From Rhodococcus sovatensis (lineage in GTDB: Bacteria > Actinomycetota > Actinomycetes > Mycobacteriales > Mycobacteriaceae), in the NCBI RefSeq assembly GCF_037327425.1, contig NZ_CP147846.1, positions 5,394,001-5,458,000 on the forward strand: a DNA stretch of 64,000 bases, in the 5' to 3' direction. This document shows, one piece after another, positions 41,900-50,211 of this stretch (the stretch's first letter is position 1; the number at the start of each line of letters is the position of its first letter). The translations under genes and the position numbers were made by a program. Below the pieces are notes generated by a model. It was not told where the DNA came from. It made no database searches and worked only from the letters and a program-made list of their open reading frames with translations.

Positions 41900-42307
41900 T
41901 TGCGTTCCTCTCCAACGGCGCAGACCGAGACCCTACTCGGCACCCTCACCGAGGCCGGGCACTTCGTTATCGTCTGGGGCGCAGCGGACTACCGCTTCGC
42001 ACTCCGCGACGGCCGCGGAGGCGGGTTCACCTACATCGAAGGCGACCTCGTACGCGGAACCTCACGCCTGAGCACTCGCCCCGGTGCCGCACTCAACGGC
42101 ACAGGGGCGGCCAACCCCCACCACCTGGAAGTAACGCCCCTGATGCCCGCTCAAGCCTGGGTAGCCCTGATCGTCGGCGTCGCCCTGACCGTCCGCCAAC
42201 GCATCGTGGCCGACAAACGCGCCCAAGCCTGGCTTCAGGTTGTCCATTGGACACGTGTCCAGAGAGAGTCTCTGCGAAGATCTGGCGGAGCCGTGGGGAC
42301 CCAGTAG
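41900..42307 (+). CDS. Hypothetical protein, possibly a remnant
   Basis: 135 residues from a TTG/GTG-type or internal start; composition partly protein-like (EAGHFVIVWGAADYRFALRDG, FTYIEGDLVRGT), then a hydrophobic helix MPAQAWVALIVGVALTVRQR followed by a basic stretch resembling phage-type small membrane proteins. The two parts may come from different genes joined by deletion. No ribosome site is clear. Confidence 0.35.
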   Translation: MRSSPTAQTETLLGTLTEAGHFVIVWGAADYRFALRDGRGGGFTYIEGDLVRGTSRLSTRPGAALNGTGAANPHHLEVTPLMPAQAWVALIVGVALTVRQRIVADKRAQAWLQVVHWTRVQRESLRRSGGAVGTQ

Positions 42308-42397
42308 TCCACTGTGGGGAAGCGCCTCCTCTAGTAACGCTGCACTGCATGCTTTCTATAGGCAATCAGTAGGTATGGCTGGTCCCCGATAGTCGGG

Positions 42398-42421
42398 CCA
42401 CCGTGTTCTAGAGCCACGGTG
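42398..42421. terminator. Hairpin at the left end of IS3 element 1
   Basis: CACCGTG and CACGGTG, 9 bases apart, just past the orfB stop. May double as part of the element end. Confidence 0.35.
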
Positions 42422-42430
42422 TGATTGATT

Positions 42431-43291
42431 TCAGTCGATCTCGCAACCCTCGACCGGTTGGTGGCTGTGGGTGCAGTGGGCAGCGTACGCCCCCGCAAGC
42501 GGGAGGGACCCCCAGGACGGCGTGAGGTAGCCCAGTGATGAGTGCCGGTGTCGATGGTTGTGGTCGTCTTTGAAGTCCTCGATCACCACCCTCGCTTCGA
42601 GCAGGCTCGTCCAGTGATTGCGGTTCAGGCACTCCTTCCGTAACCGGTTGTTGAACGATTCGATATGTCCGTTGTTCCACGGCGTCCCCGGCGGGATGTA
42701 GGAGATGCCGACCCGATCGCGGCAGAACTGCTGCAGCACATGGGAAATGAACTCCGGACCGTTGTCCATCCGCAGCACCAACGGCGGCCCACCCCACAGC
42801 GCGAACGTCTTGTCGAGCTCGTCGGTCAGCCGCTGCGCGGTGCTCGAACGCTCCACAATGTTCAACAGGGACTGCCGGGTGTGTTCGTCGATCATCGACG
42901 CGATCTTGATCGCCTTCCCATCGACGGTCGAATCGAACTGGAAGTCCAGAGCCCACACCACTTTCGGTGCATCGGCTTCGATCTGCGGGCAGGAACTGAC
43001 GCCGGCGCGTTTGCGCGGATGGTAGATCCGAACCTGCAGACCCTCCTCCTTCCAGAGCCGGTGCACCTTCTTCTTGTTCACCGCCACGCCCTGGTCGTGC
43101 CTCAGATGCGCCCAGGCGCGACGAAAGCCGTGCAGTGGATGCGAGCCTGCGTATTTCCGCAACGCGGCCCTCAGAGCAGCGTCGGGGTCCGCAGGTGTTT
43201 CGGCAATCGGAGTACGTGCATAGGTGGAGCGGGCAAGCCCAACAGCTTTGCACGCCAGACGTTTCGACACACTCATCGTGTCCACGAGCAT
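42431..43291 (-). CDS. IS3-family transposase orfB (DDE integrase domain)
   Basis: 286 residues in its own open frame. An HTH_21 part (YAGSHPLHGFRRAWAHL, VNKKKVHRLWKEEGLQ) precedes the rve core with DDE residues: Asp in VVWALDFQFDS, Asp in LVLRMDNGPEFIS, and Glu in PWNNGHIESFNNRLR. It looks complete. It is normally made as an orfAB fusion by a -1 shift near GGGAAAATTC at the end of orfA. Confidence 0.93.
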   Translation of the reverse strand: MLVDTMSVSKRLACKAVGLARSTYARTPIAETPADPDAALRAALRKYAGSHPLHGFRRAWAHLRHDQGVAVNKKKVHRLWKEEGLQVRIYHPRKRAGVSSCPQIEADAPKVVWALDFQFDSTVDGKAIKIASMIDEHTRQSLLNIVERSSTAQRLTDELDKTFALWGGPPLVLRMDNGPEFISHVLQQFCRDRVGISYIPPGTPWNNGHIESFNNRLRKECLNRNHWTSLLEARVVIEDFKDDHNHRHRHSSLGYLTPSWGSLPLAGAYAAHCTHSHQPVEGCEID

Positions 43292-43320
43292 GTCGACGGC
43301 GCGGCGCTTGGCGGCTGGGC

Positions 43321-43599
43321 TCAGAATTTTCCCTTCGCTACCTCCCGCAGTGCGTCCTTTTCGAGCTCGGCCTCGGCGAGGAGGCGTTTGAGCTTGCCGT
43401 TCTGCTCGCGCAACTCTTTGAGTTCCTTCGCGGCATCGGTGTCCATCCCGCCGTACTGACGCCGCCAGTTGTACAACGTCGCCGCCGACACCTCGAGCTC
43501 CGCCGCGATCTCCTCCTGCGTCTTGCCCGCAGCAGTGAGTTCGTCGGCACGGCGCAGCTTGCGCACGATGTCCTCGGCAGAGTTGCGTTTCCGTCCAGC
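43321..43599 (-). CDS. IS3-family transposase orfA (HTH/leucine zipper)
   Basis: About 92 residues from the ATG at 43599 (MAGRKRNSAEDIVRKLRRAD). Transposase_8 HTH is EEIAAELEVSAATLYNWRRQ, followed by a heptad leucine zipper (ELKELREQNGKLKRLLAEAE). The frame ends at GKF-TGA, directly before orfB in the -1 frame. Confidence 0.92.
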   Translation of the reverse strand, partial: AGRKRNSAEDIVRKLRRADELTAAGKTQEEIAAELEVSAATLYNWRRQYGGMDTDAAKELKELREQNGKLKRLLAEAELEKDALREVAKGKF

Positions 43600-43704
43600 C
43601 ATGTTCTCCATCGTCCTATCCGCCCAGCTCATGGGCAACAAGACTCTAAAACGAGATGGCTCCGTTCACTGGGGACATGCCAGGTAGTCGTCACCGGAGG
43701 TTCT

Positions 43705-43965
43705 ATGAAGAGCAAGACAATAATTGCTGCATGTGCTTTGGCTATCGGACTGGGTGCAGTGTGCGCTCCAACTGCTGCCGCGCAAGACATAGGTCTCCGC
43801 GAATATCCGTGCAGTGACGACTTTGCACTCCCGTGGGAGCTTGATGCCTGGAACGGCACGCACAAAGTGACGTTCAGCCCCTATGGAACCGAGAACATCC
43901 ATTGCGTCTCGTTCCACGGATGGACGTCTGTGTACCAGCTAGATTCGCAGGGCGTGAAAGCATAA
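43705..43965 (+). CDS. Small secreted protein
   Basis: 86 residues with GGAGG 5 bases before the ATG. A clear Sec signal peptide (KTIIAACALAIGLGAVCAP, cut after TAAAQ) leads a 60-residue mature part with two Cys (YPCSDDF, NIHCVSF), likely one disulfide. No family recognised. It starts only 37 bp from the right end of the IS3 element, which may have replaced its natural promoter. Confidence 0.75.
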   Translation: MKSKTIIAACALAIGLGAVCAPTAAAQDIGLREYPCSDDFALPWELDAWNGTHKVTFSPYGTENIHCVSFHGWTSVYQLDSQGVKA

Positions 43966-44226
43966 TCTCAAAGCCCCATCGGGTGTGGTCGGAGCGTTCG
44001 CCTCGAATCTTTACTTCTGGGATCCGGCTGTCTACTGATCCACGAACGCGCGCGCCTTCTCAGCCCCTAGCACTCCGTTCGTCCGTAACGTCGCGAGCAA
44101 ACGTAGAATCCTCCGCCCCGATCAAGGAGTCAGAGTGCATAACCGTCAATCACCGATAAGCCTTGCGTTCGCCGTTATTGCGTGTGCAGTTGCGGAATAA
44201 ATCAAGTCAAGTGAGACACCGGGCGT

Positions 44227-45048
44227 TCAGTTGATCTGGATTTCGAGTGCTGGTTCGTTGATGTAGACGACGTGCGGGATCTTCGGTGGTGTCGGCCGAG
44301 TCGAGAATCGGGCAGGGTTGGCGGCGAATGCTGCGGTGAGTGTGATCTGGCGGGCTTCGTCGATCGCCTCCGCGGTCCCGAAGTGTACCGATGCCGGGGT
44401 ATGCCATCCGATGCCGGAGTGGTGATGAATGTGGTTGTACTCGTTGAAGAATCCCTCCAGGAAAGTTCGGGCATCATCAAGGGTGGCAAACGATTTCGGA
44501 AAGTCATGCAGATACTTCAACGTTTTGAACTGGGCTTCGGAGAACGGATTGTCGTTGGACACTCTGGGTCGTGAATGGGATCGGACGACTCCGAGAAACG
44601 TCAGTAGTTCCGACACGAGACCCGAGGTCATCGACGCTCCGCGATCGGCATGGACGGTGTGTGGTGTCGCGCCGTTGCGTTCGATAGCTTCGGCGATGAA
44701 TTCTTCAGCTAGATCAGCGCTTTCGTGGGATGAGACGATCCAGGACGGGGTGTAGCGGGAGTAGATGTCGATCAGGACGTACAAGTGGAACCAGACGCCC
44801 TTGGATGGTCCTCGTAGCTTGGTGATGTCCCAGGACCAGACCTGCGAGGGTCCGTTTGCGAGGAGTTCGGGTTTGACCTTCGGCGGGTGTGTGGCCAGGC
44901 GTCGTCGTTCACGGTTCTGCCCGGCAGCGGAGGCGATGCGGTACATCGTCGAGGTTGAGCACCAGTAGTTTCCTTCGTCGAGTTCGCGGGCGTATATCTG
45001 ACAGATCGCGAGGTCAGCATTGCTGTCGGAGTTGATCACCGCCAACAC
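44227..45048 (-). CDS. IS3-family transposase orfB
   Basis: 273 residues from the first usable start, but the frame is open upstream to about 45240 and reads on as transposase (TLIGRSRATHYRRRQPPV), so the real product is an orfAB fusion made by frameshifting. The rve core has Asp in VWSWDITKLRG, Asp in TVHADRGASMTSG, and Glu in DNPFSEAQFKTLKY. It appears complete. Confidence 0.92.
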   Translation of the reverse strand: MLAVINSDSNADLAICQIYARELDEGNYWCSTSTMYRIASAAGQNRERRRLATHPPKVKPELLANGPSQVWSWDITKLRGPSKGVWFHLYVLIDIYSRYTPSWIVSSHESADLAEEFIAEAIERNGATPHTVHADRGASMTSGLVSELLTFLGVVRSHSRPRVSNDNPFSEAQFKTLKYLHDFPKSFATLDDARTFLEGFFNEYNHIHHHSGIGWHTPASVHFGTAEAIDEARQITLTAAFAANPARFSTRPTPPKIPHVVYINEPALEIQIN

Positions 45049-45164
45049 CTGTGCGCGTTCAGCGGCCGTGAGTGCCTGCCCGTTGTCGGGGACGCTGCGG
45101 CGTTGCTTGGGGCCCAGAACAGGTGGTTGCCGGCGGCGGTAGTGGGTGGCGCGGGAGCGACCGA

Positions 45165-45665
45165 TCAGCGTGCACGCCGTTCTCGTCGGGACCGAGGCGG
45201 CACGGAGTTCGTCGAAGGTGGTGTCAAGGGCGTGGTCGGCGGCATCGGTGTGCCCGTGCTCTCGGAGATCGACTCCAAGAGCACATGCAGTTTTCCCATG
45301 ATCTCCAGCGCGGCCTCCGTCTGCGTCAGCTGCTTCTCGAGGTGCGCGTTACGTCTGCTGAGTCGGTCGAATTCTTTGCGGTCGGCTGCGTCGATAGTAT
45401 TGCGACTCTTGTCTTTACGTCGCTCAGTCGTGTCTGCAGGCGTGGTGTTGTCTCGGGTAGCGGACCATTCACGCAGCTGCGACTGGTAGAGGCCTTCGCG
45501 GCGTAGAACCGCCGATTTCTCGCCGAACGGGGCTGCGCGGTATTCGTCGATGATCTTGTTGCGGTACTCGGTGGTGAAAGTACGGCGGGTTGCTTTCGGT
45601 GCGGGGTCGATCGACTTGTCCGGCGGTACGGGCTTCGCGCTGCTCATCGGTGATGCTCCAGTCAT
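45165..45665 (-). CDS. IS3-family transposase orfA
   Basis: 166 residues; the internal ATG MSSAKPVPPDKS (45647) may be the start. HTH part RRTFTTEYRNKIIDEYRAAP, then GEKSAVLRREGLYQSQLREW, and a zipper RLSRRNAHLEKQLTQTEAAL. The last about 20 residues (PPSTNSVPPRSRRERRAR) are out of frame with the transposase, showing where the shift to orfB must occur upstream of 45230. Confidence 0.9.
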   Translation of the reverse strand: MTGASPMSSAKPVPPDKSIDPAPKATRRTFTTEYRNKIIDEYRAAPFGEKSAVLRREGLYQSQLREWSATRDNTTPADTTERRKDKSRNTIDAADRKEFDRLSRRNAHLEKQLTQTEAALEIMGKLHVLLESISESTGTPMPPTTPLTPPSTNSVPPRSRRERRAR

Positions 45666-45709
45666 GCCCTCAGGGTGTGCACTTCGTTTGCTGTAAGTGT
45701 CTCACTTGA

Positions 45710-46077
45710 TCCTGGCAGAGAGGGTTGCGGCGGGCTGCGGCACCGCCGGGGGGAGTGAAGTGGCTGAGACGACGAACGCCGCGGTAGTTGCCAGTGTTTC
45801 TGGCAGTGACGGCGCGATCTCGAATGGCCGACGTAATCAACTCCCAGTCCGGGTGACTGTCACGCAGCCGGCTCTCGTCGACACCGACGCACGTGCTGCT
45901 GACCTACCGGTTTGGCCCGGCCCAGACCCTTCGGAATTCCTCGCGCCGAATCCGCCTGCTGGGACGTCCGGTCAACTCACCGGTGCGCAGGCTGGTGAGG
46001 TCTTTGCCGCGGCACAGAACAATCCCGGTGAGTTTTGGAACGTGGGTGGCGTAGTGGTGTGGCTGGTGGTTACGTAG
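45710..46077 (+). pseudogene. Possible 3' gene fragment cut by IS3 element 2
   Basis: The frame is open from the right end of the IS to a TAG at 46077 (about 120 residues: ALVDTDARAADLPVWPGPDP, GQLTGAQAGEVFAAAQNNPG). The Ala/Thr/Pro-rich make-up looks like the end of an exported or cell-wall protein. The 5' part would have been separated by the element; nothing matching is seen left of it. Confidence 0.35.
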
Positions 46078-46481
46078 AAAAGTCCCAGTTCGCGCAACAC
46101 GTCGAGCGGTCAACGGCTAGTGCCGTGCCGTCATCGACGAATAACGAAGGCCAAATGTACTGGGACGTAAGACCGTCGGCGCACTACTCGACCGTCGAAG
46201 TCAGGGTCTGCGTCGTTCTCGCCACGATTCAGCCTTCGACGCCAGTGGCGGTATGTGAGCTACCGACCGGCTTTGATTCTGGCGAGTTGGCCAGCATCTT
46301 GGGTTCTGATCCACGGTCCGAAAATACCCACGCAGTTGAGGCCTACCATCGGGGTCAGCTATGAGATCTTTGCGGCGACGCGGTTCGCGAGATGCGTGAA
46401 ACTCGAGTGCTTCCTTTGCAACCCCGAACGGTGCGCGGGTCCGCGACGACGCTTGTCGCGCTCGGTCCCTTGACGATGGAC
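46078..46481. other. Non-coding stretch with a YunG-like scrap
   Basis: No intact gene in about 400 bp. On the minus strand at about 46440-46364 the frame ends FTHLANRVAAKIS before TAG, nearly the same as the C-terminus of the YunG-like protein at 57376 (FLANRVATKIS). This is likely the last bit of a decayed paralogue. Confidence 0.4.
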
Positions 46482-47339
46482 TTAGGAGACGGCGGTGAGC
46501 CAACTTGCGAGAGCGGTCACGATCTCGCTCGGGCGATCTTCGGGGAGGAAGTGAGTTCCGGCTCCGACGGCTGCGAACGTCATGCTCTGGCCATGAGCGG
46601 AGCACCATGCGATCTCGGCGGGGCCGATGAGGGCGCCTGGCGTGCCGTGTATCAGGAGCGTGGGCATATCGGGGTCGCGGAAGACATCGAGGTTCTCGCG
46701 GATCACGTGGGCGACGTCAGGCGGGTTACCCGCGATGGGGATCTCGCGCACCCACTGCAGAATGGGCGCACGAGACGCGGGATCTTGGAAGGGTGCTCGG
46801 TAACGATCGTGATCCTCTTGGCTCAGGCTGCGAACGATGCCAGAGGGGAGAACGACTTCGACGAAAATGTTGTCCTCCAGGACCGCCTGCTCTCCTGAAC
46901 CCTCGGCCCTAAGTCTCGAGAACATCTCCTGATCCGGTTGGGGGAGATCCGACCAACTGTCGATCGGGTGGATGTGTGCCTCGAGGATCGAGACCCCGCG
47001 CACCTGATCGGGTCGCGACCGAGCGAGGGCAAGCGCCAGGACGCCTCCCCAGTCGTGACCGACGAGCGTGAGCTCGTTGACCGCGAGCGCGTCGAGAAAA
47101 GTTTCGAGGTAGGCGAGGTGATCGACCAAACGATAGCCTCGATTGGACGCGCCTGAAGCTCCCATTCCGATCAGATCGACCGCGATCGTTCGGTAGCCAT
47201 GTGCTGCGACGGCGGGCGCGATGTTGCGCCAAAGGTAGGACGAGGTGGGATTGCCGTGCAGAAAGAGTACGAGTGGACCGGAGCCCGCATCCGTGAAGCT
47301 CATTTTGCTGCCGAGCACGGGCAGAGTTCGTGGCTTCAC
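46482..47339 (-). CDS. Haloalkane dehalogenase-like alpha/beta hydrolase (HLD-II type)
   Basis: 285 residues. All five key positions of DhaA-type enzymes can be lined up: Asn30 in FLHGNPTSSYLWRNI, nucleophile Asp96 and Trp97 in LVGHDWGG, Glu120 in SILEAHIHPI, and His263 in GAGTHFLPED; HGTPGALIGPAE also matches. It should split carbon-halogen bonds of short haloalkanes, though substrate range is unknown. It lies about 770 bp from an IS3 element, as dehalogenase genes often do. Confidence 0.85.
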   Translation of the reverse strand: MKPRTLPVLGSKMSFTDAGSGPLVLFLHGNPTSSYLWRNIAPAVAAHGYRTIAVDLIGMGASGASNRGYRLVDHLAYLETFLDALAVNELTLVGHDWGGVLALALARSRPDQVRGVSILEAHIHPIDSWSDLPQPDQEMFSRLRAEGSGEQAVLEDNIFVEVVLPSGIVRSLSQEDHDRYRAPFQDPASRAPILQWVREIPIAGNPPDVAHVIRENLDVFRDPDMPTLLIHGTPGALIGPAEIAWCSAHGQSMTFAAVGAGTHFLPEDRPSEIVTALASWLTAVS

Positions 47340-47392
47340 TAGGGTGTTCCTTCGGCCTGAACCGGCGGGTCTCTGCGGACTGTCCCGGGCCG

Positions 47393-47587
47393 CTAGTGGG
47401 TCTGGAGGGCTTTGCGGGCTTTGCGCTCGACGAACAATGGGACGAAGTCGCGGATGGAGTTGCCGTCGAAGCGGGCGTGCTCTGCGGCGATGGTCTCATC
47501 TATGACTGACCGCGGCACGTCGGGAAACAGGGCTTCGAGGCGATCACGGACGGCGTCGATGTGCTCGTGTTCGGTGGTGGTCGTCAT
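47393..47587 (-). CDS. Three-helix bundle dimerisation-domain protein
   Basis: 64 residues from the ATG at 47587 (MTTTTEHEHIDAVRDRLEAL). The middle FPDVPRSVIDETIAAEHARF and the ending FVPLFVERKARKAL are typical of a short actinobacterial family of three-helix proteins. Function unknown. 53 bp upstream of the dehalogenase start on the same strand, so possibly co-transcribed. Confidence 0.75.
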   Translation of the reverse strand: MTTTTEHEHIDAVRDRLEALFPDVPRSVIDETIAAEHARFDGNSIRDFVPLFVERKARKALQTH

Positions 47588-47663
47588 GAGTTCAACCATG
47601 CGCTCTGCTCGGGGTGAGGTCAACAGGGGGTCCTGCGCTGTCTCGGGGTCGTGCCGTCGGTGC

Positions 47664-48053
47664 CTACCCCGCGACATCGGGAAACCGCGTGTGGAGGGCG
47701 TCGAGTTGGCGGTGCAGCTCGTACAACATCTTTCGCTGCGAACGGGCTTCTTCGTTGTGCCAGAGCCGGGCGGTGCCTTGGCCGACTCGCCTGGCTTTGT
47801 GGGCGAGTAGTTCGGCTTCGTCGACGAGCGCTGAGACGGCGTCGATTTCAGCGGTCAACATCGCAGCGAAGATCTGCGCCTGCGCACGATCGGAGCTGTC
47901 GGGCCCTCTCCGTGATGCGGTCGATGACGTTGGCTTCGTGCTGGATGCGTTCATCTTCCGGTCATCGGAACGTGAAGAGTGTTCCATCCCAAGTGAATAC
48001 GTGATGAACTGCGCTGACGCCGTGGCAGTGCCCACTGCGCGCGCGGTGGTCAT
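47664..48053 (-). CDS. Hypothetical protein with C-terminal helices
   Basis: 129 residues from the ATG at 48053. A low-complexity Ser/Thr N-terminus is followed by two amphipathic helices (AAMLTAEIDAVSALVDEAEL, KMLYELHRQLDALHTRF). No family recognised. Its start overlaps the stop of the DUF3263-like gene (ATGA), so the two are coupled. Confidence 0.65.
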   Translation of the reverse strand: MTTARAVGTATASAQFITYSLGMEHSSRSDDRKMNASSTKPTSSTASRRGPDSSDRAQAQIFAAMLTAEIDAVSALVDEAELLAHKARRVGQGTARLWHNEEARSQRKMLYELHRQLDALHTRFPDVAG

Positions 48054-48322
48054 TGCCCGACCTGTGGGCGGCCGACGGATGCTGCGCTGTGTTCGAGGCG
48101 GCCACGGCACAGCCGAAGCAACGCTTCCACGGTCTGCGCGTCGAGGTCGACGGGCCGTCCCGGGCCGGCTAACAGGTGCCTCAGCCTGCGGAAATACGTC
48201 TCCGACGGGATCCCGAACGCGATCATGATGTCTTCGTCGTCGCCGCCGCCGTAGGGCATCCACTGGACGGCGAACGCGAGCATCCGATCGCGCTCGCGCA
48301 GGGTGTCGGGTGTCGGCGGCAT
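48050..48322 (-). CDS. DUF3263-like small HTH protein
   Basis: 90 residues from the ATG at 48322. The pattern RERDRMLAFAVQWMPYGGGD, then EDIMIAFGIPSETYFRRLRH resembles DUF3263, a short actinobacterial HTH family with sigma-like recognition helix. A longer frame to 48535 crosses the hydrolase gene boundary and is not used. Confidence 0.72.
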   Translation of the reverse strand: MPPTPDTLRERDRMLAFAVQWMPYGGGDDEDIMIAFGIPSETYFRRLRHLLAGPGRPVDLDAQTVEALLRLCRGRLEHSAASVGRPQVGQ

Positions 48323-48586
48323 GACTGCAGTCTCACCCGGCCCATCGACTTTCGCAGTCCCGGCAAGCATCCAAAGAGCAACCGACAGATGAACACTGAA
48401 CAAACGCCCTGAACTACCCCGCAACATTGGCCTGGCGAGCCGGTGGGGTACAGAGCCGGCCGACCGAACCCCACGCCGGAACGGCACGCTCGCACCCTGA
48501 AGCTCTGACCGGTACGCCGGTCGACATCGCTGCACTTGACGATGCTCCGCTCTGTGAGGTCGCCCAGAGCGTTGTCGGACCGGTGT

Positions 48587-49366
48587 TCAGGCGTAGACCG
48601 CCCTTTCGGTCATCCAGTTGTCGATAGCGGTCATGGTCAGATCGAGGAACGGGCGGTCGAACAGTGCATGATCGGCTCCTGGGATCTCGACATGGTCCGC
48701 GTCGGAGTATCGCCGTGCGGTAGCGCGGGGGATTCTCGCGTTCACGGCCCTGTCTTGTTCGGCTCCGATCACGAGTACAGGGGCGGTGACTGCGGCGAAG
48801 TCGACGGTTGCCGCGTGATGCCGGTCCAGATAAGGAAAGCTCATCTCGCAGTACGCTCGGCCCGATTCGGCGACTGCGTCGTCGAAGAGTTCGCGGACGT
48901 GCTCGGGCGGCTGGTGCTGTGCGATGACCTTGAAGCGGGTCATGGTGGGCATCAGCGGTCGCCGCCATGGCGCACTGGGGTGGAGGAAATGGGTCCCGAA
49001 CAGGCGAATCATGCTCGGGTAAACAGCGAAGATACCTGCCGCAGGCGCCGGCGCTACGGCGACGACACCTGCGGTCGGGGTGCGCGCTGCGACCAACTGC
49101 ACCAGCAGTCCGCCCATCGAGAGCCCGGCCACCAGCGGCGGGGAATCCAGGGATCGGCACAGCTCGACCAGGTCGTCGGTGTAGTCCAGCAGACTGAGGC
49201 CCGCGATCAGTGGCGCACCTTCTTCGCGGGGGAGTTCGTGGTGACGCAGGGTCGGAGTGTGGACGGTGAACCCGCGGTCGGTGAAGGCCTGCGAGGCAGA
49301 GCCCCACCATGTGGGGGTACCCCGGCCCCAGGTGCCGTGAACAAGGACGACGTGGCGATTGGACAT
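48587..49366 (-). CDS. Alpha/beta hydrolase (serine)
   Basis: 259 residues from the ATG at 49366; a TTG lies 3 codons upstream. Oxyanion motif VLVHGTWGRG, nucleophile Ser in VAGLSMGGLLVQL, acid Asp in LVIGAEQDRAV and His in PGADHALFDRP. Size and order fit small lipases or carboxylesterases. Divergent from a TetR gene across about 70 bp with two copies of a (T/A)CGGT(C/A)GATT-like word. Confidence 0.9.
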   Translation of the reverse strand: MSNRHVVLVHGTWGRGTPTWWGSASQAFTDRGFTVHTPTLRHHELPREEGAPLIAGLSLLDYTDDLVELCRSLDSPPLVAGLSMGGLLVQLVAARTPTAGVVAVAPAPAAGIFAVYPSMIRLFGTHFLHPSAPWRRPLMPTMTRFKVIAQHQPPEHVRELFDDAVAESGRAYCEMSFPYLDRHHAATVDFAAVTAPVLVIGAEQDRAVNARIPRATARRYSDADHVEIPGADHALFDRPFLDLTMTAIDNWMTERAVYA

Positions 49367-49439
49367 GCCCGTCAATCTACACGGATCGGTCGATTTGGCA
49401 ATCGGTAGATTCGGATATATCCATCGTTAGAGTGACCGT

Positions 49440-50063
49440 ATGGATCGAGGAGACGACGAGCCCAACGCGTCGGTCGACGGCCGCGCCGCCCGCTGGGCAC
49501 ACCGTCGACCGGAATTGGTGGCCGCCGCCACCCGCTACGTTCTCGACCGCGGCGTCTCGGATCTCACGCTGCGGCCCCTGGCCTCAGCGATGGGGGTGAC
49601 CATCGCGACGGTGGTACGTCAGTTCGGGTCGAAGGAAGCGCTCGTCGAGGAGATCACTCGCGCCATCAACGAGGACCTGCTCGCCACCCTTCGCGAAGAC
49701 CCCGAGCTCGTGGGTTCAACCCCAGTGGAGACACTGCGCACCCTGTGGCGGCGATGGCTGGACCCTGCGCAGGGTCGGCAGTTCCGGGTGATGTTCGAGT
49801 TGTTCGGCTTGGCCTCCCATCACCCCGAGCAGTATCGGTGGTTCACCGACTCGATCGTCACCGACTGGCTGCCGCAGATCGAGGCCCCCTTGATCGGCGA
49901 AGGACTCGATCCCGCTGTTGCGCGCCACGCAGCAACCCTGGTGTTGGCGGTTCTCAGAGGACTGCACCTCGACCTCGTTGCGACGGGCGACGTCGACCGC
50001 GTCGACGCCGCGTTCGAGCTGGCCATGGCAACGCTCGCCCCCGCGTTCACACCAACGCGGTGA
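49440..50063 (+). CDS. TetR-family regulator
   Basis: 207 residues. HTH: RPELVAAATRYVLDRGVSDL, LRPLASAMGVTIATVVRQFG, SKEALVEEIT. Divergent from the serine hydrolase and a good candidate to control it. Confidence 0.93.
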   Translation: MDRGDDEPNASVDGRAARWAHRRPELVAAATRYVLDRGVSDLTLRPLASAMGVTIATVVRQFGSKEALVEEITRAINEDLLATLREDPELVGSTPVETLRTLWRRWLDPAQGRQFRVMFELFGLASHHPEQYRWFTDSIVTDWLPQIEAPLIGEGLDPAVARHAATLVLAVLRGLHLDLVATGDVDRVDAAFELAMATLAPAFTPTR

Positions 50064-50211
50064 CCGACTTTCACTGCTCGCCAGAACTGCGTCCGAACCA
50101 GCCTCACTGCGGCAGCGGCGAAGCTCGTCGTCCTCGACCGTACGACAGGATTCAACGCCACGACAACGCTCGGAATCCCCACGAATGCCTTGGTGCGCAC
50201 TGCATCAGCGA

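Larger units (their letters stand above)
42390..43668 (-). mobile_element. IS3-family insertion sequence 1
   Basis: About 1.28 kb with orfA (43321-43599) and orfB (42431-43291) in a -1 relation, as usual for IS3. The outer ends are placed where the minus-strand TGAACGGAGCCATCTCG (right, ending 43668) resembles GTCGGGCCACC…TTCTAGAG (left, about 42390) at roughly 15 of 22 positions. The left end is less certain and I see no target duplication. Confidence 0.8.
44207..45709 (-). mobile_element. IS3-family insertion sequence 2
   Basis: About 1.5 kb with 13-bp perfect inverted ends TCAAGTGAGACAC (44207-44219 and complement 45697-45709). It holds orfA and orfB on the minus strand in different frames. 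No target duplication seen. The element differs in ends and transposase from the other IS3 copy. Confidence 0.85.

Noticed and set aside
43135..43704. Upstream extension of the small secreted protein
   Set aside because: It lies inside the IS3 element antisense to its transposase; the ATG at 43705 has a good ribosome site and signal peptide.
46035..46364. 109-residue plus-strand frame after the IS3-linked fragment
   Set aside because: Composition not protein-like, no ribosome site, and it overlaps the YunG-like scrap on the other strand.
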